Part shown: one piece after another, positions 50,612 through 59,262 of the stretch
Numbering within the stretch: the first letter of the stretch is position 1
Layout: each line of letters opens with the position of its first letter
Assembly: GCA_963662525.1 (NCBI GenBank)
Contig: OY759717.1
Coordinates: 124,001 to 188,000, forward strand
DNA: 64,000 bases
Source of the DNA: CAZSDU01 sp963662525
GTDB taxonomy: Bacteria > Bacteroidota > Bacteroidia > Bacteroidales > FEN-979
Direction of reading: 5' to 3'
Program-made: the position numbers and the translations under genes
The notes under the pieces: generated by a model
Databases searched by the model: none
Told to the model about the DNA's origin: nothing
Seen by the model: only the letters and a program-made list of their open reading frames with translations

Positions 50612-52273
50612 ATGAAAAAATTATCAAACCTCATGATCCTTGCATCCATAATGCTTGTCCTGATCGTCAGCTCCTGCAATCAATCCGGAAAGAACAGTAT
50701 TGTTCTGAGCAAAGAAGATTCCCTGATGCAGGCAAAAATCAATGAGTTTGCCCATGTAAGGCTGAATACTGATCTAAGCAAACTGACGGAAAAAGAAAAG
50801 CAGATGATCCCGATCCTCATCGAAGTGGCAGAGATTGTCGACGGACTTTACTGGCAACAGACCATTGGCGATAAAAATACTTTCCTCGACAGCATTAAAG
50901 ACACTATTTTCAGGCAATTTGCAGAGATCAATTATGGTCCATGGGAAAGACTGAACGGAAATAAACCATTCATTTCCGGATTCAGTGAGAAACCTGCAGG
51001 AGCCAACTTCTATCCGAAAGACATGAGCAAAGAGGAATTTGATAAATGGACCGATAAAAATAAAACCAGTCAATACACCATCATCGAAAGAAATGCAGAT
51101 AAAAGTCTGAAATCAGTATGGTACCATGAAGTTTATCAGGAAAAGATTCAAAAAGCTGCTGAACTTTTGCAGAAAGCATCTGCCCTGGCAGAAGATGAAG
51201 GCTTGAAGAAATATCTGGAACTCCGCGCCCAGGCTTTTCTTACCGACGATTACTTTGCCAGTGATATGGCCTGGATGGATATGAAAACGAACACCCTGGA
51301 TTTTGTGATTGGTCCTATCGAAAACTATGAAGATGAATTGTTCGGATATAAAACTGCATATGAGGGTGCATTGCTTGTGAAAGACAAGGACTGGAGTTTA
51401 AAACTGGCCAAGTTTGCTGCTTTTCTGCCAGAACTGCAAATGAACCTCCCGGTGGATGGAAAATATAAAAAGGAGAAGCCTGGTACCGATTCAGACCTTA
51501 ATGCCTATGATATTATTTATGTTTCAGGACAGTCCAATGCAGGGAGTAAGACCATAGCCATCAATTTACCCAATGATGAAAATGTTCAGTTAAAAAAAGG
51601 TTCCCGCCGTCTGCAATTGAAAAATGCCATGAAGGCGAAGTTTGACAATATTCTGGTACCCATTTCCGGTATCCTCATCGATTCTTCCCAATTGGGTAAC
51701 ATTAAATTCGATGCTTTCTTTTCTAATGTCATGTTCCATGAGGTAGCCCATGGCCTGGGCATTAAAAATACCATTACTGGGAAAGGCAATGTCAGGGAGG
51801 CCCTGAAGGAAAAATATGCTTCCTTTGAAGAAGCCAAAGCGGATATCCTGGGATTATTTTTAGCAACCAGTCTGATCACCAAAGGTGAAATCAAGGATAT
51901 TACGGTGGAAGATTGTTTCGTCACCTATATGGCTGGTCTTTTCCGTTCTGTACGTTTCGGAGCAGCCAGTTCCCATGGAAAAGCAAACATGATGTGCTTT
52001 AATTTCTTTGAAGAAAAAGGTGCTTTCGAGCGTCTTGAAAACGGCAGGTATAAAGTTAATTTTGAAAAGATCCGGATTGCGATGAATGAATGGGCTGCCA
52101 AAGTACTGATGTTTGAAGGCGATGGTGATTATAAGGGTGCTTCGGCCTACCTTGAAACCAATGGCATGATTCACGAATCTCTGCAATCAGATCTTGACCG
52201 TTTAAAAACTGCCTTCATCCCGGTTGACATTGTTTATGACCAGGGACTGGAAATCCTGGGAATAAAAAAATAG
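50612..52273 (+). CDS. M49-like zinc peptidase lipoprotein
   Basis: A 553-residue predicted lipoprotein (lipobox LIVSSC, ATG 50612). The catalytic segment is MFHEVAHGLG: His376, Glu377 and His380 form HExxH, followed by EEAKADILGL with Glu406/Glu407. A HExxH followed by an EExxAD block is the arrangement of dipeptidyl-peptidase III-like (M49) zinc proteins, which have HExxxH in the classical enzymes. It probably cleaves short peptides in the periplasm or at the membrane. It is divergent from the SPFH gene. Confidence 0.8.
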   Translation: MKKLSNLMILASIMLVLIVSSCNQSGKNSIVLSKEDSLMQAKINEFAHVRLNTDLSKLTEKEKQMIPILIEVAEIVDGLYWQQTIGDKNTFLDSIKDTIFRQFAEINYGPWERLNGNKPFISGFSEKPAGANFYPKDMSKEEFDKWTDKNKTSQYTIIERNADKSLKSVWYHEVYQEKIQKAAELLQKASALAEDEGLKKYLELRAQAFLTDDYFASDMAWMDMKTNTLDFVIGPIENYEDELFGYKTAYEGALLVKDKDWSLKLAKFAAFLPELQMNLPVDGKYKKEKPGTDSDLNAYDIIYVSGQSNAGSKTIAINLPNDENVQLKKGSRRLQLKNAMKAKFDNILVPISGILIDSSQLGNIKFDAFFSNVMFHEVAHGLGIKNTITGKGNVREALKEKYASFEEAKADILGLFLATSLITKGEIKDITVEDCFVTYMAGLFRSVRFGAASSHGKANMMCFNFFEEKGAFERLENGRYKVNFEKIRIAMNEWAAKVLMFEGDGDYKGASAYLETNGMIHESLQSDLDRLKTAFIPVDIVYDQGLEILGIKK

Positions 52274-52352
52274 TCGGTTTTCTCCCTATTCATTGCCCTG
52301 AATTTGTTTTCCCCACTTATTTGTTATATTTTTATAACATAATTAAAATACT

Positions 52353-53786
52353 ATGTCAGAAACCCTTATTGATAAAGCAAACGAGATTCTGGAAAAAGCC
52401 CTTTTCGCGGCCGCCGAATTTCATCAGTTTGATCAGGAACAAACCGACAGGATAGTAGAATCAGTGTATAAAGCGGCATTCAATGCCCGGGTGAAACTGG
52501 CCAAAATGGCACAGGAAGAAACCGGCATTGGCATCTGGGAACATAAGGTCTTAAAAAACGTCATTGGGTCACAACTGGTATACGAAAGCATTAAAAATGA
52601 AAAAACAGTAGGTGTCATAGGGTATGACCGGCTGACAGGCATTACTGAAATTGCCCAGCCCCTGGGTCCGATTTTTGCGGTAACCCCGGTTACCAATCCC
52701 ACATCCACCGTGATGTACAAGGTTCTTATTTGCCTTAAAACAAGAAATCCCATCATTATCAGCGCCCATCGTTCAGCCATAAAATGCTGTACTGAAACTG
52801 TCAGAATTTGTTATGAAGCCGCCCTGGAAGCTGGAGCTCCGGAAGACTGTATCCAGATTATTTCTGCCGGTTCGAGGGATTTTACCCAAATGGTGATGGC
52901 CCATCCGAAAATGGCTTTGATCCTTGCTACCGGAGGAACAGGCTTGGTCAAAGCAGCCTATAGCTCCGGAAACCCCGCGATCGGCGTGGGTCCGGGAAAT
53001 GTACCGGTATTCATTGATGAAAGTGCGGATATCCCCTTTGCCATAAAGAATATCATTGATTCCAAAACACTGGATAACGGAACTATATGTGCCAGCGAGC
53101 AATCCATAATCGTGGAAGAAAAGATTGAAGCCAGTGTAATGGCTGAATTTAAACGTCAGCATTGCTATTTCCTGAATCCTGAAGAAATCAGAAAAGTAGA
53201 AAAAATCGCTGTGGTACCTGACACTTTGGGCATGAACCCTTTAATAGTGGGACAATCGGTCAGCGTTATCGCTCAGAAAGCAGGTATTACTGTGCCGGAG
53301 GGTACTAAAATCCTGATTGCTAAACTTGAAGGTGTGGGCAAAGATTATCCTTTATCAGTGGAAGTGCTGGCGCCAATTCTGGCATTTTATTCCGCCAAAG
53401 ACTATCATACAGCCATCAATCTCTGCATCGATCTCAATTATCTGGGTGGCATCGGCCATAGCGCAGGAATTTATGCCAATGATGAGAAACGTATCATGGA
53501 ATTTTCGCAACTCATCAATGCCGGCAGGATCGTGGTAAATACACCAACATCGCAGGGTGCTGTCGGGGGTACTTACAATAAACTGATGCCATCCCTGACC
53601 TTAGGTTGTGGAACCGGTGGGAAAAATATCACGACAGAAAATATCACGGCACGCCATCTCATCAATATCCAGAGGGTATGCCGCCGCCGGCCCAATGAAA
53701 AATGGTTCGGAATTGATCTCGAAAAATACTTGGACGAGTCGCTGGATGTTGAGACCCTTGCCCGAGAATATCATAAAAATTTTTAG
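52353..53786 (+). CDS. CoA-acylating aldehyde dehydrogenase (EutE/AdhE-N-like)
   Basis: A 477-residue ALDH-superfamily protein. ITEIAQPLGPIFAVTPVTNPTSTVMYK, ATGGTGLVKAAYSSG, GVGPGNVPVFID, the catalytic Cys in DNGTICASEQS, and the C-terminal SLTLGCGTGGKNITTENI match the acetaldehyde/acyl-CoA dehydrogenase branch (AdhE N-terminal half, EutE), which interconverts aldehyde and acyl-CoA. No alcohol dehydrogenase domain is fused. It is followed 11 bases later by a STAS gene with a strong ribosome-binding site. Confidence 0.9.
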   Translation: MSETLIDKANEILEKALFAAAEFHQFDQEQTDRIVESVYKAAFNARVKLAKMAQEETGIGIWEHKVLKNVIGSQLVYESIKNEKTVGVIGYDRLTGITEIAQPLGPIFAVTPVTNPTSTVMYKVLICLKTRNPIIISAHRSAIKCCTETVRICYEAALEAGAPEDCIQIISAGSRDFTQMVMAHPKMALILATGGTGLVKAAYSSGNPAIGVGPGNVPVFIDESADIPFAIKNIIDSKTLDNGTICASEQSIIVEEKIEASVMAEFKRQHCYFLNPEEIRKVEKIAVVPDTLGMNPLIVGQSVSVIAQKAGITVPEGTKILIAKLEGVGKDYPLSVEVLAPILAFYSAKDYHTAINLCIDLNYLGGIGHSAGIYANDEKRIMEFSQLINAGRIVVNTPTSQGAVGGTYNKLMPSLTLGCGTGGKNITTENITARHLINIQRVCRRRPNEKWFGIDLEKYLDESLDVETLAREYHKNF

Positions 53787-53790
53787 GAGG
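53785..53790 (+). promoter_or_regulatory. Strong Shine-Dalgarno sequence (AGGAGG) before STAS gene 2
   Basis: AGGAGG lies seven bases before the ATG at 53798, overlapping the stop of the dehydrogenase gene. Bacteroidota genes rarely use such sequences, and nearly no other gene in this window has one. Confidence 0.6.
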
Positions 53791-53797
53791 AAAACAC

Positions 53798-54127
53798 ATG
53801 CTTCATATTGATAATAATACCAGGGAAAATTTGACCATATGCAGGTTTGAAGGTCGTCTGGATACCATCGCCTGCCTGAAATATACGGAAGAAATAAATT
53901 TGTTAACCTCAAACTTGAAAGCCGAGACTGATACCGGGGCAATAATTGAACATCCCCTGGTCTTTGATCTCAGGGATGTCAATTATATATCCTCGTCTTT
54001 TATCAGGATATGTGTAAATACGGCAAAGCAAATTCAGAAAGGAAAATTTTCGATCATTCATTGTGATCCCTTCATCAAGAAAACTTTTAAAATTGCTGGA
54101 CTGGATGATCTGTTGAATATTTCATGA
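53798..54127 (+). CDS. STAS-domain protein 2
   Basis: A 109-residue STAS-fold protein: CRFEGRLDTIACLKYTEEI, PLVFDLRDVNYISSSFIRICV with three serines at the phosphorylation site, and KKTFKIAGLDDLL. It is related in layout to the product at 49293 but diverged. It is cotranscribed with the aldehyde dehydrogenase and overlaps the convergent dnaE-like gene by six bases. It may act as an anti-sigma antagonist or as a phospho-switch of unknown target. Confidence 0.82.
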   Translation: MLHIDNNTRENLTICRFEGRLDTIACLKYTEEINLLTSNLKAETDTGAIIEHPLVFDLRDVNYISSSFIRICVNTAKQIQKGKFSIIHCDPFIKKTFKIAGLDDLLNIS

Positions 54128-57088
54128 CCTTGGATCCTTCTGCAACGGCATCTTTGCCATCTTCTCTACTTCCAGGCTGGGGAAGCCGAATTCCTCGATA
54201 ATCTTTCCCAGGATAAGGTACACTCCTTCTCCACGAAAAGGATAATCATTGACTGCTTTTGGAAAGTGAACGGTATCGAAAAACTGACCTGTTACATCGA
54301 TGAAAGTGCCGAAATGCATCCATTCTTTCCTCACGGTACGGACATATTTAATGGTGACCAGCAAGCCAAGCATACGTATCTTCTTTCCCACGAAGCGGCT
54401 CATATCACCAGCCATGATCTCTCCCCTGAAAGGGGTTTCGAGAAGGTCGAACCAGGTATAGGTAACCGGCCATCCCAACAGCTCAATTTCATCATAAACC
54501 TCTTCCAGCCGGCTCTGCCAGAGTACGGGCAACTCAAACTTTTTCGGAGGAAGCTGAAAAATTTCATCATTTTGCTGTTTCGATGTTTCGCTGCTTTTTT
54601 TTAACATATGTGCTTCCCAAAGAAGCTGTGTCTTTGGTTTGCCGGTAAACCGGAAAGACCCTACACGGATCAGAATGATCAGCTGCTCCAGGGTAATCGG
54701 TACATGCTTGATAAAATCCTCCAGGCTGGAATAGGGTCTCCCTATCGCCAATCGCCAATCACTAATCTCTTTCCCAACATGGTTTTCCAGGTTGTTAACA
54801 TGAATAAAACCGACATAAATATCACTTCCCATGATGCAGGTTTTGTATTCGCTCCGGTTAACACAGGGAAGGTGGATCTTTGCACCCAGATTGCGTGCTT
54901 CATTGAAATACACCCAGCCGGGATAGAAACCACCAAAGTTATTGATCACACCTACCATAAATTCCAGTGGAAAATGGGCTTTGAGATAAAGGCTCTGATA
55001 GCTTTCCACTGCATAGGAAGCCGAATGAGCCTTGGAAAAGGAATAACCGGCAAAGGATTCGATCTGTCGCCACACTTCCTTGGTAACTTCTTCAGGATAA
55101 CCGGAATTCCTGCAGTTCTCGAAAAATTTATCGACAATGCGTTGCAGTTCCTTCTTTGAACGGTATTTCCCGCTCATCGCCCGGCGTAATACATCTGCAT
55201 CAGCCAGATCGAGCCCGGCAAAATGATGACAAATCTTCAGTACATCTTCCTGATAAACCATCACCCCGTAAGTTTCCTTTAATTGTTCTTCCATCACGGG
55301 ATGAAGGTATTTGAACTTCCCGGGGTGATGAAAACGAAAAATGTATTCCTTCATCATCCCCGACCGGGCGACACCAGGCCTGATGATAGAACTGGCTGCC
55401 ACCAGGCTGAGGTAATTGTCGCAATGAAGTTTTTTCAGCAATCCACGCATAGCCGGACTTTCTACATAAAAGCAACCAATGGTTTTCCCGTTCCGCTGAA
55501 GTTCCTTCACTTTTTCATCCTGCTTGAAATCCCCGACACGATGCACATCCACATTCATGCTGCGATTCTTCCGGATGATCTCGGCCGCTTCATAAATATG
55601 TCCAATGCCCCGTTGACTCAGAATATCCAGCTTCTCAAAACCAACATCTTCTGCTACATACATATCCCATTGGGTCGTGGGAAATCCTTTTGGTGGCATA
55701 TCCAGCGCGGTATAGCAGGTAATCGGCTCCTCTGAAACCAATACTCCCCCGGCATGTATGCTGCGGATATTGGGAAAGTCGGCCATCATTTCTCCCAATT
55801 CACTGATCTTACGAATGATTGCATTCTGATGAATGGCCTCCTCCGGATGTTTTAAAAATGCATCCATCTCCTGCTTCGGTAGCCCATGAACTTTCCCTAG
55901 TTCCCTGTAAATGGACTTGTCTCGGAAAGTTGACATGGCCCCGAGCAAGGCAGTATGTTCACGTCCATACCTTTTAAAGATATAGTCGAGCACCTCGTCA
56001 CGCTCCTTCCAGGAGTAATCAATATCGAAGTCGGGTGGTGAGGTACGTTTGGGATTGATAAATCGTTCGAAATACAGATCCAGTTCAATGGGATTTACAT
56101 TGGTGATTTTCAGGCAGTAAGCAACAATACTGTTGGCTCCGCTTCCTCTCCCGACATGATAAAATCCCCGCGACATGGAATAGCGGATGATATCCCAGGC
56201 AATCAGGAAGTAAGCAGAGAAATTCATTTTCTGAATGATGCCGAGTTCATGCAGTATACGTTTCCGCGCCTCTTCATTGTGTTTCCCATAGCGATATACC
56301 AATCCATCCATGGCCAGTTTTTCCAGCAGTATACGATCGTCATAATGATCGCCTGTAAATGTTTGCTTATTCTTACAAGACTGGAAATCAAAACTGATAC
56401 TGCATTCCTCCATTAGCTTTTCTGTATTCCTGACAATCTCCGGAAACTCACGGAAAGGTTTAAGCAGCTCATCCGTTGGAAACATGATCTCGTCGGGAGA
56501 GGCAATCTGGTTTTCCTGTAAGCGTGTTAGCAAAACGTTGTTCTCAACCGCCCTGAAGTTCCGGTGCAGTTCATATTCCAGCCGGTTCCGGAAGGTTACA
56601 GGCGCCATGATCACCATGCGGGGAAAGAGATCGCGGTAACGGGAAATCAAAAGCGGGTTGAGTTCCGAAGGGCGGATCCCGAGTACCTCACCCCCGCCTG
56701 CGGCTCCCCCTCTCCTGAAGGAGAGGGGGACGGAGGGTGAGGTGAAAGGATAAACAACAATAACATTGCTGAACTCAGGCGGCCGGTCTGGTAAAGCTTG
56801 ATCATTCAGGTTATGGTAGCTCAGAAACTCGTTCAGTTCACGGAAACCTTCATTATTCCTTGCCAGTCCTGTATAAAGCAACTCATCTCCCCTGCGAAAT
56901 TCAATGCCGGCAATAGGTTTGATTCCATTCTCCTGAGCCAGTTTCACAAAGTCCATGATACCGGTGGAATTGTTGATGTCGGTGAGTGACAGCGTTTGCA
57001 ATCCACAGCGAACGGCTTCCTCAACGAGTTTTTCAATCGATAATGTACCGTAGCGGAGTGAAAAAAAGGAATGACAGTTTAGGTACAT
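54122..57088 (-). CDS. DNA polymerase III alpha-type polymerase (DnaE2/ImuC-like)
   Basis: A 988-residue DnaE-family polymerase: N-terminal PHP domain (YLNCHSFFSLRYGTLSIEKLV), the polymerase active site with PPDFDIDYSW near residue 350, GRGSGANSIVAYCL, the finger block GVMVYQEDVLKI, and a C-terminal OB-like part. It is clearly shorter than replicative DnaE (about 1150), and it overlaps dinB by 10 bases, so it is probably an accessory, damage-induced polymerase. Two insertions are repeat-derived: residues about 116-131 by a palindromic element and about 774-783 by heptamers. Both keep the frame. Confidence 0.85.
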   Translation of the reverse strand: MYLNCHSFFSLRYGTLSIEKLVEEAVRCGLQTLSLTDINNSTGIMDFVKLAQENGIKPIAGIEFRRGDELLYTGLARNNEGFRELNEFLSYHNLNDQALPDRPPEFSNVIVVYPFTSPSVPLSFRRGGAAGGGEVLGIRPSELNPLLISRYRDLFPRMVIMAPVTFRNRLEYELHRNFRAVENNVLLTRLQENQIASPDEIMFPTDELLKPFREFPEIVRNTEKLMEECSISFDFQSCKNKQTFTGDHYDDRILLEKLAMDGLVYRYGKHNEEARKRILHELGIIQKMNFSAYFLIAWDIIRYSMSRGFYHVGRGSGANSIVAYCLKITNVNPIELDLYFERFINPKRTSPPDFDIDYSWKERDEVLDYIFKRYGREHTALLGAMSTFRDKSIYRELGKVHGLPKQEMDAFLKHPEEAIHQNAIIRKISELGEMMADFPNIRSIHAGGVLVSEEPITCYTALDMPPKGFPTTQWDMYVAEDVGFEKLDILSQRGIGHIYEAAEIIRKNRSMNVDVHRVGDFKQDEKVKELQRNGKTIGCFYVESPAMRGLLKKLHCDNYLSLVAASSIIRPGVARSGMMKEYIFRFHHPGKFKYLHPVMEEQLKETYGVMVYQEDVLKICHHFAGLDLADADVLRRAMSGKYRSKKELQRIVDKFFENCRNSGYPEEVTKEVWRQIESFAGYSFSKAHSASYAVESYQSLYLKAHFPLEFMVGVINNFGGFYPGWVYFNEARNLGAKIHLPCVNRSEYKTCIMGSDIYVGFIHVNNLENHVGKEISDWRLAIGRPYSSLEDFIKHVPITLEQLIILIRVGSFRFTGKPKTQLLWEAHMLKKSSETSKQQNDEIFQLPPKKFELPVLWQSRLEEVYDEIELLGWPVTYTWFDLLETPFRGEIMAGDMSRFVGKKIRMLGLLVTIKYVRTVRKEWMHFGTFIDVTGQFFDTVHFPKAVNDYPFRGEGVYLILGKIIEEFGFPSLEVEKMAKMPLQKDPRS
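54741..54767. repeat. Heptanucleotide repeat inside the dnaE-like gene
   Basis: Units CCTATC, GCCAATC, GCCAATC, ACTAATC lie in the coding sequence and encode about residues 774-783 (ISDWRLAIGR), between KE and the family segment PYSSLEDF. The sequence style is that of the intergenic heptamers at 3504-3545, which also contain CCTATCG. Confidence 0.6.
56696..56742. repeat. Palindromic GC-rich element inserted in the dnaE-like gene
   Basis: A 47-base imperfect palindrome. The core CCCCCTCTCCT-GA-AGGAGAGGGGG (56706-56729) is an 11-bp perfect stem; outer arms CCTCACCC and GGGTGAGG also pair. It encodes the Pro/Ser/Arg/Gly-rich residues about 116-131, which look foreign to the polymerase. It resembles REP-like palindromes seen between genes in many bacterial genomes. 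Confidence 0.8.
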
Positions 57089-58230
57089 GCGACTCCCCTC
57101 CTCACAATTTTCTGACCGTACCTCCGGCGGATATGGTCGAGCGCCTGGTAAAGGTTGATCATCTCCGTGTTGTCGTCAAACATATTAAGTTGAGGATTAC
57201 CGGAAATAAGACTGCTGAAGCGCACACCGATAAGGCGGATCAGCATGCGGCGCTGGTAAAGGCGGTCAAAGAGCGCTTTTACCAAGGGGATTAGCTGATG
57301 GTCGAAAGCCGTGTACGGGACATGCTGCTGCAAGGTATGGGTGTCGAAATTTGAATACCGTATTTTCACGGTAACACAGGAGGTAAGTTTCTGTTTATCG
57401 CGCAACTCAAAGGATATCTTCTCCACCATCCTGACCAGGAGTTCTTTCATACGAGTAATATCAATGCTGTCCTGATCAAAGGTGGTCTCAGTGCTTACCG
57501 ATTTGGCTTCATGGTAGGGATAAACCGGCGTATGGTCAATGCCATTGGCTTTTTCCCAAAGCAGGATGCCATTCTTTCCCATTACCCGCTCCATCATTTC
57601 CAGCGGGATCAGGCTCAGTGTTTCTATGGTGGAAACTCCCATGGAGCGAAGCAAAGGATAGATCTTCTCTCCTATGCCCGGGATCTTACGGATGGAGAGT
57701 GTCGACAGGAAAGGCTTTACAAGATCTTCCGTCACCTGTAACTCCCCATTGGGCTTGGCTTCACCCGTGGCAATTTTCGATACTGTTTTATTCACCGACA
57801 AGCCAAAAGAGATTGGTAGTCCGGTATTTTTAATAATGGACTGTCGCAATTCATGAGCCCATTGCAGCGACCCAAAAAAACGATCCATCCCCGTGATATC
57901 AATATAATGCTCATCGATGGAAGCCTTCTCGTATAGCGGAGCCTTTTCAGCAATAATATCCGTAACAGTATGTGAATATTTGGAATAAAGCTCCATATCA
58001 CCCCTCACGATGACAGCATCACGGCAAAGCACCCTGGCCATCTTCATCGGCATGGCGGAATGCACCCCGAACTTCCTTGCCTCATAGCTGCAACTGGACA
58101 CCACACTCCGGTCAGAAGTACCGCCAATGATCACAGGCTTGCCCACCAGATCAGACCTGATCAGGCGTTCCACCGACACGAAAAAGGTGTCGAGATCAAA
58201 GTGGAGGATATTTCGGTTCGGGAACAACAT
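57079..58230 (-). CDS. dinB: DNA polymerase IV
   Basis: A 383-residue Y-family polymerase: HFDLDTFFVSVERL, the catalytic SIDEHYIDITG (usual SIDEAYLD), GLSVNKTVSKIATGEAKPNG, the helix-hairpin-helix IRKIPGIGEKI, and the little-finger domain. A beta-clamp-binding motif QLNMF lies near the C-terminus. It is the first gene of a dinB-dnaE operon that diverges from an S24-type repressor gene, which indicates control by DNA damage. Confidence 0.92.
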   Translation of the reverse strand: MLFPNRNILHFDLDTFFVSVERLIRSDLVGKPVIIGGTSDRSVVSSCSYEARKFGVHSAMPMKMARVLCRDAVIVRGDMELYSKYSHTVTDIIAEKAPLYEKASIDEHYIDITGMDRFFGSLQWAHELRQSIIKNTGLPISFGLSVNKTVSKIATGEAKPNGELQVTEDLVKPFLSTLSIRKIPGIGEKIYPLLRSMGVSTIETLSLIPLEMMERVMGKNGILLWEKANGIDHTPVYPYHEAKSVSTETTFDQDSIDITRMKELLVRMVEKISFELRDKQKLTSCVTVKIRYSNFDTHTLQQHVPYTAFDHQLIPLVKALFDRLYQRRMLIRLIGVRFSSLISGNPQLNMFDDNTEMINLYQALDHIRRRYGQKIVRRGVACT

Positions 58231-58331
58231 AATAGTGAAAAGGTTTTTTGCTTAATCCGCCATCAAATAAAAAGTAATATATAAATTTTCTTTTTTATTT
58301 TTGCCACGTTTCTAATCATTTTTTTGATCAC

Positions 58332-58348
58332 AATATAATCATTATATT
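58332..58348. promoter_or_regulatory. Perfect 17-bp palindrome, candidate operator of the S24 repressor
   Basis: AATATAAT-C-ATTATATT is an 8-bp perfect inverted repeat around one base. It overlaps the -7 box (58343-58350) of the repressor gene and lies in the 141-base divergent region shared with dinB. That is the expected place for an autoregulatory operator. Confidence 0.55.
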
Positions 58349-58350
58349 TG
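58343..58350 (+). promoter_or_regulatory. -7 box (TATATTTG) of the S24 repressor gene
   Basis: TATATTTG matches TAnnTTTG, 21 bases before the ATG at 58372; TTTG at 58323-58326 is a possible -33 element at a slightly short 16-base distance. Confidence 0.5.
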
Positions 58351-58371
58351 CAATACAAAAAAAATTCTACC

Positions 58372-59175
58372 ATGTTTTTCAGCAGCAATATAAAATTCAT
58401 GCGTAAGCGCCGCGGGCGTACGCAGGACGATGTGGCCATCTCCATCCATACAAAACGGTCGACCCTCAGCGGATATGAGAATAATGTAGCTCATCCCGGA
58501 TTAGATGCATTGATACAGTTTTCTAATTATTTCAACATTGCCATCGACACCCTGATCAAGGTTGATTTACAAAAATTATCAGAAAGTCAGCTTCGCCAGA
58601 TTGAACGGGGGTATGATGTGTATCTGAAAGGAAGTAATCTGAGGATCCTGGCAACAACCATCGGAAACGACAATGAAGAAAACATTGAACTGGTATCGGA
58701 AAAAGCAAAAGCAGGATATAAAAGCGGATTTGCTGACCCTGAATACATCAGTATATTACCCACCTTCCGTCTTCCATTCCTATCGAAACAAAAGAAATAC
58801 CGGGCCTTCCAGATCAGCGGGGATTCCATGCTCCCCATTTCTCACGGAGCTTTTGTGACCGGCGTTTTCGTCCAGGATTGGAACAGCATTCGCGATAAGG
58901 ATGCCTGTATCATACTCACTGCCGAAGAAGGTGTGGTATTCAAGGTGGTTGAAAACAGAATCATGACAGATGGTAAGCTTATCCTCCACTCCCTGAATCC
59001 CCTGTATGATCCTTATGATATAACGGTTAAAGATATACGCGAAATATGGCAGTTCGTAAACTATATAAGTCCTGAACTTCCGGAAAATCCACAAACAGAA
59101 ACCCATTACCTGATCGAAAGTGTAAAACACCTGAAAGAAGAGGTCAGGGCCATTCAAACCCGGTTGAACCTTTAG
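58372..59175 (+). CDS. XRE-S24 (LexA/UmuD-like) self-cleaving repressor
   Basis: A 267-residue regulator. An N-terminal XRE helix-turn-helix (about 5-62, RRGRTQDDVAISIHTKRSTLSGYEN) is joined to an S24 peptidase domain. The nucleophile is Ser152 (ISGDSMLPI) and the general base Lys191 (GVVFKVVEN). A candidate cleavage site Ala114-Gly115 (KAKAGYKSG) lies 38 residues before Ser152, close to the LexA spacing. A short coiled coil ends the protein. By family analogy it is cleaved upon DNA damage and releases dinB-dnaE. Start chosen at ATG 58372; the frame is open from a TTG in the promoter. Confidence 0.88.
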   Translation: MFFSSNIKFMRKRRGRTQDDVAISIHTKRSTLSGYENNVAHPGLDALIQFSNYFNIAIDTLIKVDLQKLSESQLRQIERGYDVYLKGSNLRILATTIGNDNEENIELVSEKAKAGYKSGFADPEYISILPTFRLPFLSKQKKYRAFQISGDSMLPISHGAFVTGVFVQDWNSIRDKDACIILTAEEGVVFKVVENRIMTDGKLILHSLNPLYDPYDITVKDIREIWQFVNYISPELPENPQTETHYLIESVKHLKEEVRAIQTRLNL

Positions 59176-59221
59176 GTTTTAACAGAAGAAATTATTTTGC
59201 ATCATTAAGTATCTTTCTTAT

Positions 59222-59229
59222 TATATTTG
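59222..59229 (+). promoter_or_regulatory. -7 box (TATATTTG) before the UDP-glucose dehydrogenase gene
   Basis: TATATTTG matches TAnnTTTG; TTTTG at 59195-59199 is a possible -33 element with 22 bases between. The ATG is at 59263, 33 bases downstream of the box. It would drive the nucleotide-sugar operon. Confidence 0.5.
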
Positions 59230-59262
59230 TTCACGATTCATCAAACCCAAAAACTACAGAAT

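Noticed and set aside
54122..59175. Prophage, suggested by a XRE-S24 repressor
   Set aside because: No integrase, terminase, capsid or tail genes exist around it; the neighbours are translesion polymerases and sugar nucleotide genes.
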